Source of the DNA: Shewanella oncorhynchi
Lineage (GTDB): Bacteria; Pseudomonadota; Gammaproteobacteria; Enterobacterales; Shewanellaceae
DNA: 48,379 bases
Direction of reading: 5' to 3'
NCBI RefSeq assembly: GCF_012584455.1
Contig: NZ_JABAEB010000012.1
Span: forward strand, 1-48,379
The notes beneath the pieces are model-generated. The model was not told the DNA's origin. It was given only the letters and a program-made list of their open reading frames with translations, and searched no databases. Below are positions 35,544-43,478 of this stretch, in pieces (position 1 is the first letter of the stretch; each line of letters opens with the position of its first letter). A program made the position numbers and the translations under genes.

Positions 35544-36092
35544 ATGAGATTCTATTTTACCCGCATGCGTTCGAAGGACATTTGTCCACCAAGACAGCCA
35601 CTTAAAAAGATTGTGTGGTCATGGATTGGGGCTTTCTGTGGCATTTACTTGGTCGCGAGTCTCGCAAATTATATGAGTGAAAACCTCGTCGACACTATGT
35701 TTGTCATTGGCTCGTTCGGCGCGTCGGCTGTGCTAGTGTACGGTGCACCGCTGGCGGAGTTTTCTCAGCCGCGTAACTTGATTGGTGGCAGTGTGTTATC
35801 GGCCTTAATTGGGGTCGCAGTGTACCAAGTGTGTGGCGATTATGTGGTGCTGGCGAGCGCCTTAGCGGTATCCCTGTCTATCGCATTCATGTACCTGACT
35901 CGCACTCTTCATCCTCCGGGCGGAGCAACGGCATTGATTGCCGTGATTGGCGGTGAAAACGTGCATCAACTCGGCTTTCTTTACGCGTTAATGCCAGTGT
36001 TCCTCGGCTCAGTATTACTCTTACTGGTCGCGCTGGTGGTCAATAACCTCTCCACCGATCCCAAGCGCCATTACCCTGTTTATTGGATTTAG
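35544..36092 (+). CDS. HPP-family integral membrane protein
   Basis: 182 residues with about four transmembrane helices (about 25-42, 52-70, 80-118, 140-168). The family-defining motif is in RTLHPPGGATALIAVIGG (around residue 122), and FGASAVLVYGAP is also typical. HPP proteins are small transporters; a cyanobacterial and plastid member carries nitrite. A strong CRP site lies just upstream. The stop overlaps by 4 bp the stop of the convergent GNAT gene. Confidence 0.88.
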   Translation: MRFYFTRMRSKDICPPRQPLKKIVWSWIGAFCGIYLVASLANYMSENLVDTMFVIGSFGASAVLVYGAPLAEFSQPRNLIGGSVLSALIGVAVYQVCGDYVVLASALAVSLSIAFMYLTRTLHPPGGATALIAVIGGENVHQLGFLYALMPVFLGSVLLLLVALVVNNLSTDPKRHYPVYWI

Positions 36093-36355
36093 TTTTTCAA
36101 AAACTTCTGTACATACCAGCAGCTGGCTTTGATAGTAAAGTCTTGGCCTTTGGCCCACTTTAAGCCGTGGCGAACTAAGCGTTCGGCAAGGCCTTTACCG
36201 CGCAGCTCGTTGGGGACAAAGGTGCGGCTAAAATCGATATTCTCGCCAGATAACTGGTATTCCAACACGGCTTCATAGCCGTCGACAGGGATAATAAAAC
36301 GCTGTTTATCCTGTTGATGTTCAATGGCTATCTCGATATTTTCGTTATCTGACAT
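36089..36355 (-). CDS. Small GNAT-fold N-acetyltransferase (YjdJ/NATD1-like)
   Basis: 88 residues from the ATG at 36355 (GAGGGAAG 8 bases upstream; an earlier TTG at 36370 is less likely). It contains the acetyl-CoA-binding motif PNELRGKGLAERLVRHGLKWA in the compact single-domain layout of NATD1/YjdJ proteins, and ends CWYVQKFLKN. Substrate unknown. Confidence 0.87.
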   Translation of the reverse strand: MSDNENIEIAIEHQQDKQRFIIPVDGYEAVLEYQLSGENIDFSRTFVPNELRGKGLAERLVRHGLKWAKGQDFTIKASCWYVQKFLKN

Positions 36356-36416
36356 ACATGCTTCCCTCAAGGTATGGCCTAAAGTGTGCTGGCAATTCGT
36401 TATCGATTTGAATAGC

Positions 36417-36893
36417 TTAAGCGACTTCGTGCTGTTTGAGAATCGCCAGCAGTTCTGCCGGTAACTCAGCTTTTTTGCCCGTTTTAAAGTTAAACATCAC
36501 CGCGACTGAAGTGCCTAAGGTGGTTACTGCCTGCTGCTGTTTACTAAAAGCCTGATAATGCATGGTAAATCTATCGCTGTGAATATCGCTAATGCTGACA
36601 CTTACCAATAAAGTATCGGGGAAAGTCACTGGGCGTTTATAGCGAGCCTGATTTTCGCTGATTACGGGGCCAATGCCGGATTTATACAGGGTATCTAGCG
36701 GGAAGAGGCGATTGAAAAAGTCGATACGTGCCGTTTCAAAATAGCGGAAATACACCACATTATTAACATGCTGCAAGGCATCCATTTCGCCCCAAGCAAC
36801 GGGGATTTGGGTAACGATAGGGTGCTGTGCGAGAAACTTTTCCATTGCCTGTTCTTGAACATCTTTTTGCAGCTGTTCTTGTTTAAATCCCAT
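36417..36893 (-). CDS. Hotdog-fold acyl-CoA thioesterase
   Basis: 158 residues. After a 25-residue lead, the YbgC/4HBT active-site region VAWGEMDALQHVNNVVYFRYFETARIDF is clear, with D in MDALQHVNN. It is a paralog-type neighbour of the gene at 35010 but clearly different in sequence. Divergent from the MerR regulator at 37043, with 149 bp between them. Confidence 0.9.
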   Translation of the reverse strand: MGFKQEQLQKDVQEQAMEKFLAQHPIVTQIPVAWGEMDALQHVNNVVYFRYFETARIDFFNRLFPLDTLYKSGIGPVISENQARYKRPVTFPDTLLVSVSISDIHSDRFTMHYQAFSKQQQAVTTLGTSVAVMFNFKTGKKAELPAELLAILKQHEVA

Positions 36894-37042
36894 GATAAAA
36901 ATCCTAAGTTAAAACGCTCGTTTAAGCGGCCAGACTAGCAGCATAAGATTGCTGCGACAAGTCTTGGCCTAAGCTGATACTGTGGCTGATAATGGCAAAC
37001 AATGCAGATATGAGTAATGTCTTTAACGAGTTAGGTTGAGCT

Positions 37043-37402
37043 ATGTATATTGGACAAGCGGCAAAGCAAACAGGGCTGTCGATAAAAGCGATTCGCTTGT
37101 ATGAGGAGTGGGGGCTTATCGACACTCCCGCACGTCAGGGGCGTTATCGTATTTATAGTGCGGCGGATATTAGGCTGTTGTTGCTGATCAAAGAGGCCAA
37201 AGCCCTCGGTATTAAGCTTGTCCAACTAAAAGATTTACTCGAACAAGGCGATAAGCATGCTCAGTTAGCCACAGTGCAGGCTTTTTTGTTGGGTATAAAA
37301 GCAGATTTTTTACGCCAGATAAGTGAGTTAGAACATAAAGTCACTCAGTTAGATGCCTGTATTGATGGGCTCACCTCCTGTGAGTCGCAGCTGTTACCTT
37401 AG
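37043..37402 (+). CDS. MerR-family transcriptional regulator
   Basis: 119 residues. The N-terminal winged helix MYIGQAAKQTGLSIKAIRLYEEWGLI is followed by a dimerisation helix and a tail with C111 region (DGLTSCESQLLP). It lacks the paired cysteine metal-binding loop of CueR/ZntR. Its stop codon is 4 bases upstream of the long-spacer MerR-type promoter of the next gene, so that gene is the likely target. Confidence 0.9.
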   Translation: MYIGQAAKQTGLSIKAIRLYEEWGLIDTPARQGRYRIYSAADIRLLLLIKEAKALGIKLVQLKDLLEQGDKHAQLATVQAFLLGIKADFLRQISELEHKVTQLDACIDGLTSCESQLLP

Positions 37403-37405
37403 GTC

Positions 37406-37437
37406 TTGACTCTCCCCTTAGGGGCAGAGTTTATGCT
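37406..37437 (+). promoter_or_regulatory. MerR-type promoter of the oxidoreductase gene
   Basis: -35 TTGACT (37406-37411) and -10 TATGCT (37432-37437) are separated by 20 bp, longer than the normal 17. An imperfect 22-bp palindrome ACTCTCCCCTTAGGGGCAGAGT fills the spacer (37409-37430). This layout is the hallmark of promoters that MerR-family proteins activate by DNA distortion. Confidence 0.75.
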
Positions 37438-37469
37438 ATTTGCCACATTGACTGTTATGGCGTTTCATC

Positions 37470-38048
37470 GTGGCAAAAAAGATTTTAGTGATCTGTGGTA
37501 ATCCTAAGGCGCAGAGTTTTTGTGAGCATCTGGCTGAAACCTATGTCCAAGCGGCGGCAGATAAACACTCAGTTAGAATCGTCAAACTAGCTGAGCTGAA
37601 TTTTGACCCGAATCTGACCTATGGTTATCGTCAACCTCAGCCACTCGAAGCCGATTTGCTAGCGTTTCAAGCGAATATCCAGTGGGCGGAGCATGTGGTG
37701 ATTATCACACCGATTTGGTGGGGCGGTATTCCTGCTAAGTTTAAAGGCTTAATCGATAGGACATTTTTATCTGGGTTTGCATTTCAATATGAGAAAGGTA
37801 AATTGATACCCGCTAAGTTGCTGCGCCATAAAACCTCGCGAATTATCATGACCATGGACACGCCGCCTTGGTATTACAAGTGGTTTCAAGGCGCTCCCGC
37901 GCTGAAACAGCTTGATACCGCCACCTTAGTTTTTAGTGGTTTTAAGCGGGCTAAGTCCAATATGTTGGGGCCAGTGATGAGTGCTAAGGAGCCGCAATTG
38001 CAACAATGGCGAGCGTTGGTGCAGCGGCTGGGGAATTTAGGTTTATAG
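37470..38048 (+). CDS. Flavodoxin-fold NAD(P)H oxidoreductase (quinone reductase-like)
   Basis: 192 residues from a GTG start. The N-terminal ILVICGNPKAQSFCEHLAETY FMN phosphate-binding region, IITPIWWGGIPAKFKGLIDR and PPWYYKWFQG match the NQO1/KefF-type flavodoxin-like family. Such enzymes reduce quinones or electrophiles by two electrons. A MerR-type promoter directly upstream, and the MerR gene before it, suggest induction by a chemical stress; the inducer is unknown. Confidence 0.88.
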   Translation: MAKKILVICGNPKAQSFCEHLAETYVQAAADKHSVRIVKLAELNFDPNLTYGYRQPQPLEADLLAFQANIQWAEHVVIITPIWWGGIPAKFKGLIDRTFLSGFAFQYEKGKLIPAKLLRHKTSRIIMTMDTPPWYYKWFQGAPALKQLDTATLVFSGFKRAKSNMLGPVMSAKEPQLQQWRALVQRLGNLGL

Positions 38049-38073
38049 AATCTAGCGAAACAAGGAGTGGGGT

Positions 38074-38469
38074 GTGATTAAACAAGTGGGCAATACTCTT
38101 ATTCAGCCAAAATACAGAGCGTCCTGCCATTGTGGTGCCGTGGTATTGGAGTTGTCATTGCCTAATGGCATCGAAAATCCACGCCGTTGCGATTGCTCTA
38201 TCTGTCGCCGTAAGGGCGCAATGGTTGGCTCTGTGCCGCTGGCGGGGATTAAGATCCTCAAGGGTGAGGATGCGCTGAAACTCTATGAATTCAATACCAA
38301 AACTGCCAAACACTACTTCTGCTCTATCTGCGGTATTTACACCCATCACCAGCGACGTTCCAATCCCCATGAGTATGGTTACAACATTGGTTGCCTCGAA
38401 GGGGTTAACCCATTCGATCTCGAAAATGTGCCCACGAATGATGGCGTTAACCATCCTGCGGATCGTTAG
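38074..38469 (+). CDS. GFA/CENP-V-like zinc protein
   Basis: 131 residues from a GTG start with AAGGAG 6 bases upstream. Zinc-binding cysteines follow the family pattern: ASCHCGAVVLEL, RRCDCSICRRKGAM and FCSICGIYTHHQ. The family includes glutathione-dependent formaldehyde-activating enzymes, but most members have no proved activity. It is 25 bp after the oxidoreductase and 3 bp before a MerR regulator, so the three are likely cotranscribed. Confidence 0.9.
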   Translation: MIKQVGNTLIQPKYRASCHCGAVVLELSLPNGIENPRRCDCSICRRKGAMVGSVPLAGIKILKGEDALKLYEFNTKTAKHYFCSICGIYTHHQRRSNPHEYGYNIGCLEGVNPFDLENVPTNDGVNHPADR

Positions 38470-38472
38470 ATT

Positions 38473-38829
38473 ATGAACATAGGTCAGTTTGCTGCGCTCA
38501 CTGGGCTGTCGGCGCATACGCTCAGGTATTACGAGAAAATTGGCCTACTGCAGTCTGTCGTGCGAAATGGCAGCGGGCATCGTGATTATGCGGCGAAAGA
38601 AGCGGAATGGATTGGGTTTATCAATCGCTTAAAAGAAACGGGCATGCCGTTAAAGCAGATATTGACCTATGCCGAGCTGCGTGTCCAAGGCGATGCAACC
38701 GCTGGCCAGCGACAGCAGTTACTCGAGCAACATGCAACACAATTGGCTGAGCGTATTCGCCAAGAGCAGGAGCATTTGGCTGCCCTTAAGCAAAAAATTC
38801 ACTATTACCAAACTCATTTTAGTGGCTAA
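38473..38829 (+). CDS. MerR-family regulator (AdhR-like)
   Basis: 118 residues: winged helix MNIGQFAALTGLSAHTLRYYEKIGLL, hinge GHRDY, and long dimerisation helix (about 75-112). No cysteine is present, so it senses neither metal nor thiol stress directly by this means. It sits upstream of a carboxymuconolactone-decarboxylase-like gene whose promoter has a perfect MerR palindrome, a pairing reminiscent of AdhR and its targets in Bacillus subtilis. Confidence 0.9.
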   Translation: MNIGQFAALTGLSAHTLRYYEKIGLLQSVVRNGSGHRDYAAKEAEWIGFINRLKETGMPLKQILTYAELRVQGDATAGQRQQLLEQHATQLAERIRQEQEHLAALKQKIHYYQTHFSG

Positions 38830-38970
38830 GCTCAGTCGCTAACATTTGTGGTTAAATGCTAAAAAGCTAATATTATTTACTTTTCTATTTGCTTTCGCCT
38901 CTAGTCGGCGAGTTAAACAGAGGGTTAGTTTTACTGATCCGCATTGCCTGTGTCATCCATCAATGAACCA

Positions 38971-39001
38971 TTGACTTAGAGTTAACTCTAAGGTTTAGGC
39001 T
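38971..39001 (+). promoter_or_regulatory. MerR-type promoter of the CMD-family gene
   Basis: A perfect 18-bp palindrome CTTAGAGTTAACTCTAAG lies at 38975-38992. TTGACT (38971-38976) serves as -35, and TAGGCT (38996-39001) as a weak -10 after a 19-bp spacer. This is the classic MerR-activated arrangement. Confidence 0.8.
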
Positions 39002-39034
39002 GCTTGCTGTGATTTAATCCAACAGGAGCTAAAA

Positions 39035-39421
39035 ATGAGTAATCAAAGATATGTGCAGGGCCTCGCTAAACTGACTGAAATTGACGGTGAGGCGGGGGAG
39101 AAAGTCATCCGCAGTCTTGCCGATATTTGCCCTGACTTAGGCAAGTACATTATTGAATATCCTTTTGGGGATATTTATCAGCGTGAAGGGCTCGATCTTA
39201 AGACGCGGGAGCTAGTGACAGTTGCTGCACTCACGGTGCTAGGGCATTGCCAGCCACAGTTAAACGTACATATTAATGGCGCATTGAATGTGGGTTGTAC
39301 GCCGCAGGAAATTGTTGAGGTGATATTGCAAATGTCGGTTTATGCTGGCTTTCCTGCTGCACTTAATGGCATGTTTGTCGCTAAAACCGTATTTTCTGAG
39401 CGGGAGTTAAGCGTCGTTTAG
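39035..39421 (+). CDS. Carboxymuconolactone decarboxylase family protein
   Basis: 128 residues of the CMD/AhpD-like helical fold. It contains DLKTRELVTVAALTVLG, and HINGALNVGCTPQEIVEVILQM. It has one of the CMD cysteines (GHCQPQLNVH gives C-x5-H) rather than the CxxC of AhpD, so a decarboxylase-like or unknown role is more likely than peroxidase reduction. RBS AGGAGC. Regulated by the MerR-type promoter just upstream. Confidence 0.9.
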   Translation: MSNQRYVQGLAKLTEIDGEAGEKVIRSLADICPDLGKYIIEYPFGDIYQREGLDLKTRELVTVAALTVLGHCQPQLNVHINGALNVGCTPQEIVEVILQMSVYAGFPAALNGMFVAKTVFSERELSVV

Positions 39422-39691
39422 TTAGTCCTGAGTCAGGTTTATCGATTTGCAAAAGTGACCATAAGGCCGCTTTGATTTCCTCTCTCAAGTTCATTTTAGT
39501 TGGATTTAAACGGGCGATGGGGTGTTGCAGAGCTTTCATTCGACTCTAAACAGAACATTCGACTTTGGCTAGAGAATAGCCAAAGTGACCAATGTACCGA
39601 GATTGAGTGGCACAGTTACCATCACTGTGCTTTGCACATTACCGTGGCAAATGTTGCCCGTCTTACTATTTCAATGGAATGTAAAATAATA

Positions 39692-40783
39692 ATGAATTTA
39701 ATCGGTTACATTGTGACGGCTCGCCAATACTTGCGAAAGCTCAGTTTACCATCACTGAGTGACATCCGTTTAGGTTTGGGCAAGTTCTGGCGCTGTCTTA
39801 TCCTAGGGGTTGCTAAGTTATCCTTTGCGCAAAAGCTGTATCTTATTGCTTTGATATTGGCTTTTAGTAGCGAGTTAATGGGGTTGGTCGCTGTGATTGC
39901 CGTAATCGCTATGGCCATCGAGTTTTGGCCTGTGTTCGAGCGGGTTTGGCACAGTTTGGCGGGCAAAGCTGTGTTGTTGCTGTTTTATGCGATGATTGCC
40001 AACTTTGCTTTGGGCTGGTCTGGCGCGATAGTCAACGAAGTGGTTGGGGTCTCAGCAAGCGATCTCAATTACACCCATAACTTAGCGATTTTACTCTATA
40101 TGCCCGCTTGGTTTTTGATGGTAAGCGCGATCGTGCTGCTGGCATTACAGTTGATTATTCCTATCTATTTAATATTGATCTTTTTGCTTAAACCTTTAGG
40201 TGTCAAATCGTTACGGCTTACCTCGCATACTTCATTCCGTAAAACGACTTTTTTGATCCGTATCGTGCTAGCGACTGTGGTTTTGTATCACTTGAGCCTG
40301 TTAATTGATTTAGAGACTCGCATTGAAACCTCGTTTGGCAACTTTATTACCTCTCCCCAAGAAGCCGCTAAGCATGCGCCTCGCGAGCCTAAATCGGGAC
40401 GGTTGCCGGATGCGACCGATGTGCTGACGGTACCGATTGTAGAGCTAACTCAGACTGCTCTTGACTCTGAAAGCGATAAATCGAGCAAGGCTGAGAATAG
40501 TAATGATGACAGCGAGCTGGAAGAGGAAGATCGCAAAAAGGCCTACGCCTCAGTGCGAACTCAATATCAGTACTTAGTGCGGCAATGGCTAGCTACGTTC
40601 GCATTTTCACTTGAAGCCAATGGCCGCTCGCGTTGTAAAAAGCCTGCCGAGTCGAATGTGATTGAATTAAATGATTACGAGATTTTGTTGATCACACCCG
40701 ATAAGAATGCGGATTATGGTTATCGTTTTGAGGTGGAAAAATGTATCTCGGCCGCGTTTCCGCTGGCGGTGAAGGGTAATTGA
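39692..40783 (+). CDS. Membrane protein of unknown function
   Basis: 363 residues from the ATG at 39692 (MNLIGYIVTARQ). The frame stays open back to 39500, with another ATG at 39674; no start has a good RBS. About six hydrophobic segments lie between residues 45 and 225. An acidic, Ser-rich low-complexity stretch (about 270-285, KSSKAENSNDDSELEEE) follows, then a C-terminal soluble domain with two cysteines (RSRCKKP, VEKCISA). I recognise no family. Confidence 0.68.
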   Translation: MNLIGYIVTARQYLRKLSLPSLSDIRLGLGKFWRCLILGVAKLSFAQKLYLIALILAFSSELMGLVAVIAVIAMAIEFWPVFERVWHSLAGKAVLLLFYAMIANFALGWSGAIVNEVVGVSASDLNYTHNLAILLYMPAWFLMVSAIVLLALQLIIPIYLILIFLLKPLGVKSLRLTSHTSFRKTTFLIRIVLATVVLYHLSLLIDLETRIETSFGNFITSPQEAAKHAPREPKSGRLPDATDVLTVPIVELTQTALDSESDKSSKAENSNDDSELEEEDRKKAYASVRTQYQYLVRQWLATFAFSLEANGRSRCKKPAESNVIELNDYEILLITPDKNADYGYRFEVEKCISAAFPLAVKGN

Positions 40784-40796
40784 GTCAATTAATAAA

Positions 40797-40822
40797 AAAG
40801 CGACCACAAGGTCGCTTTCGTT
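40797..40822. terminator. Rho-independent terminator
   Basis: 9-bp perfect stem AAAGCGACC/GGTCGCTTT with ACAA loop, A-rich before and T-rich after. It sits between a plus-strand and a convergent minus-strand gene. Confidence 0.85.
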
Positions 40823-40900
40823 TTATCGGCTAAATCAGCTTAAGCTGACTGAGTCGACTATCGTGTTATTCAACAACCATCACGTTATTCAATAATCGCA

Positions 40901-41581
40901 TTATTCAATCAGCAGCTCATCGAAGCTGCTGATTTTGCGGAACTCGCCAGTTCGTTGCTTGCTGTCGCGAACCATTTGGCAGGTCATCATACCCGCAGCG
41001 TCAGCAGCCTTTAATTCTTCAATAACATCAGACACAAACAGCACTTGTTTGGGGCTTAAGCTGATAGTGTTGAGTATATTGCAGTAAGCCTGCTTATCTA
41101 ATTTGTTGCCCGTACGGGTGTCGAAATGGCCGTTAAACATTTCAGTTAAATCGCCGCCGTCACTGTGGCCGAACAACAGTTTTTGCGCGTCGACAGAGCC
41201 GGATGAAAAACTGTAAATACGTAGATTTTGTGCGCTAAAACGTTTCACTGCTTCAATAAAGTCCGGGAAGATATGGCCCTTAAATTCACCGTGTGCATAG
41301 CCTTGCTTCCAAATTAACCCTTGTAAGGTTTTAAGTGGCGTAGCTTTACGGTCTTCGTTGACCCACTGTTGCAGTATTTCAGTTACACGCGCTAAGTCAG
41401 CCTCGGGCTCTAGGGCGATATCTTTAGTGTCACAAATACAGTTTTCAACCAATACATTGTGTTGGTTCTGTTCTAAAAAGTCTGGCAAGGCTTTGACAGA
41501 ATAGGGGAATAGTACATCTTGGATAAAGTTTAGGTCTGTCGTGGTGCCTGCTGTGTCTACGACTATGGCTCTGATACCCAT
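40901..41581 (-). CDS. mtnC: Acireductone synthase (enolase-phosphatase E1)
   Basis: 226 residues from the ATG at 41581 (MGIRAIVVDTAGTTTD). A GTG at 41599 would add six residues; GGAG lies 13 bases upstream of the ATG. HAD-family phosphatase of the methionine salvage pathway, making acireductone from a diketo-methylthiopentyl phosphate. Matches include GTTTDLNFIQDVLFPYS, YSFSSGSVDAQKLLF and VLFVSDVIEELKAADAAG. Odd point: the nucleophile motif reads DTAGTT, whereas the family norm is DxEGTT, so the second acidic residue is alanine. Confidence 0.87.
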   Translation of the reverse strand: MGIRAIVVDTAGTTTDLNFIQDVLFPYSVKALPDFLEQNQHNVLVENCICDTKDIALEPEADLARVTEILQQWVNEDRKATPLKTLQGLIWKQGYAHGEFKGHIFPDFIEAVKRFSAQNLRIYSFSSGSVDAQKLLFGHSDGGDLTEMFNGHFDTRTGNKLDKQAYCNILNTISLSPKQVLFVSDVIEELKAADAAGMMTCQMVRDSKQRTGEFRKISSFDELLIE

Positions 41582-41599
41582 AATGTTTTGATACTCCAC

Positions 41600-41962
41600 A
41601 ATATGTTGGCTAAAAAATGCAACTCCGATCCTAAGCGTTATTGGTGAAATTGGCTAGTCTATTTCACCCAAACACATGGGCAAATTGTGGGTGATATCAC
41701 TAAGCGATAAGATTGAAATTTGATTAATCTAGTAATTTTAAAAGCTTATCCACTGATTATCCGAGAAAACACTAACTTGATACTGGATTTCATCTCGTTT
41801 ATTGCGCACAAGTTTGTGGTAGACATAAGACTATGGTCTTAATAGCTAAGGGAAATTTAGGCTGCTATTGTAGTTAATGTATCTTTACTCCTTTATACCT
41901 TGCATGCTGTGGTTTTCGGGAGATGAGACAGCATATTTCACCTGCGAATAGAGAGACCTTAC
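41600..41962. other. Intergenic region, no gene recognised
   Basis: AT-rich divergent gap between mtnC and the small membrane protein gene. No supported ORF, RNA or clear operator was seen. GAGAGACC just before 41963 can act as the RBS of the next gene. Confidence 0.6.
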
Positions 41963-42391
41963 ATGAAATATTTACCCGCACTTGGCTTTGGTATCCTATT
42001 AGCCTTATTGAGTTTTATCAGTTTCTCATTAGTCGCGAGCGCGGGTTATATGTTGGACATGTTGAGTGCGGTGCCTCACATCTCGCATAACAGTGTGGAG
42101 TATCTTTTATTGGCGGCTCATGATGCGAGTTTGCTGATATTGCTTGCAGGTTTAGTGCTTTATGCTTACCACAGGATCTTTCCTAAACTTCCCTTCGATT
42201 GGTTTACCGCTGTGCTTATCCAAATGCCGCTTGGCTTGGCGGTACTGGTGTTAGATGGTTTTACTTTAAACCTGTTTTCATTCAAAGGTTTTGCTCTAAC
42301 GTTGACCACTTTAGCCGCTTCATTTGGGGTGTTAAGCCTCTTTTGGTTGCTCCAACGCAGAGCTAAGCGCTTCGAGGCGAGGTTGAGCTAA
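41963..42391 (+). CDS. Small inner-membrane protein, unknown function
   Basis: 142 residues with four predicted transmembrane helices (about 5-28, 46-66, 82-104, 108-130) and a basic C-terminus (QRRAKRFEARLS) on the likely cytoplasmic side. No family recognised. It is the last ordinary gene before the accessory region and is closed by a hairpin. Confidence 0.7.
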   Translation: MKYLPALGFGILLALLSFISFSLVASAGYMLDMLSAVPHISHNSVEYLLLAAHDASLLILLAGLVLYAYHRIFPKLPFDWFTAVLIQMPLGLAVLVLDGFTLNLFSFKGFALTLTTLAASFGVLSLFWLLQRRAKRFEARLS

Positions 42392-42413
42392 AAAATTGAG
42401 AAGACCAAAAAAT

Positions 42414-42450
42414 AAGGCCATTAAAGTTGTTTTCAATGGCCTTGATTTTG
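42414..42450. terminator. Hairpin terminator after the small membrane protein gene
   Basis: 9-bp perfect arms AAGGCCATT (42414-42422) and AATGGCCTT (42435-42443), followed by GATTTTG. The T-run is weak. Confidence 0.7.
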
Positions 42451-42495
42451 TGAATTTACAATTTAGTCAGTAGAGAGTGTTTGTTGATGTATGTT

Positions 42496-42991
42496 CTAGA
42501 ATTGATAGCTGAGGGCCAGTTTGTAGTTACGTCCCGGTAAGGTTTTTTCTTCATCATCAGGCCAAACCGAGTAAGTCTCATCCTGAGTTCTAGGCTCGCT
42601 AACCAAGGGGCTTGATATGTGAGATATACGCTGTGAAGTTGATAGCCTTCTGCATCCATTCCTCTTTTGAGCTGAGCCTCCGGAAGACGGGTCATATCCA
42701 TGGCAGTCGTAATGCTGAGATCAGCTGCCAGCTGATCCCAAGATTGATTTTATCTTGTGGAGTACTGTTATAGGGCTGGCGAATATCTTCAATAGTGCAA
42801 AGGTAAAAGTTGGGCATGCCCTCGACATTCATTTTCACTTTGCTGTATTCTGCTTCGATACCGCTCGAATAGAGCATGCCAATATTTTTACTGGAATAAT
42901 CTCTATGTGTGGCTTCTGTTGGGGAAGCTGGTACTTTTTGACCATCGACAATGTTGTACATATAAGGTGCGGTGTCGATATAATTTTGCAT
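42496..42991 (-). pseudogene. C-terminal remnant of a TonB-dependent receptor
   Basis: Read on the minus strand, the fragment gives barrel-like sequence: QNYIDTAPYMYNIVDGQ, EATHRDYSSKNIGMLYSSG and PQDKINLGISW. A frameshift near 42725-42740 leads to ITTAMDMTRLPEAQ and GYQLHSVYLTYQAPW. After a further shift or deletion near 42600 it ends DETYSVWPDDEEKTLPG then RNYKLALSYQF-stop at 42496, a typical receptor C-terminus. The plug and most of the barrel are gone, so it cannot make an outer-membrane receptor. Its 5' break coincides with the start of the glmU remnant. Confidence 0.8.
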
Positions 42992-43443
42992 TATGGCGGT
43001 GCCGGGCAAACAGCTGAAACATTGGCTGGCGAATTTGCAAAATAACAATGCCCAGGGTGAGTTTTATCTAACCGATATTATTGCGATGGCACATCGGGAT
43101 GGCGTTGAAATCGCTACTGCCCATCCAGCCATGTCGGTAACTTTGTTGAACTGAAAAAAACCGTGTTAGGCTAAGGTTCTAAAGCCAATCATCTGACTTA
43201 TCTGGGGGATGCGGTGATCGGCAGTAAAGTGAATGTCGGTGCTGGCACTATCACCTGTAACTACGATGGCGCCAACAAATTCCAGACCACGATTGAAGAT
43301 GGTGTGTTTTTTGGTTCCAACAGTTCACTGGTGGCGCTGGCTCTGTGGTGACACATGACGTCGCTGCCGACGAATTGGTGGTCGCACGGACCAAACAACG
43401 GCATATCAGCGGTTGGCAAAGACCGGTCAAAATCAAAAAATAA
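42990..43443 (+). pseudogene. glmU: Decayed glmU fragment
   Basis: Plus-strand translation matches GlmU (N-acetylglucosamine-1-phosphate uridyltransferase) in pieces. 42990-43131 gives IMAVPGKQLKHWLANLQ and NNNAQGEFYLTDIIAMAH. The next frame from about 43130 gives HVGNFVELKKTVLG, an in-frame TAA at 43172, then HLTYLGDAVIGSKVNVGAG and TITCNYDGANKF. From about 43338 a third frame gives GAGSVVTHDVAADELVVAR and the C-terminus GWQRPVKIKK-stop at 43443. About 110 codons are missing at the first break and about 10 at the second. The essential functional glmU must be elsewhere. Confidence 0.88.
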
Positions 43444-43478
43444 GCTGATTTAAGCGCTATCGTAGCAGCACGACTGGT

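Noticed and set aside
39500..39691. Upstream extension of the unknown membrane protein from a TTG
   Set aside because: Frame is open, but there is no RBS and the segment shows no domain; kept only as a noted alternative start.
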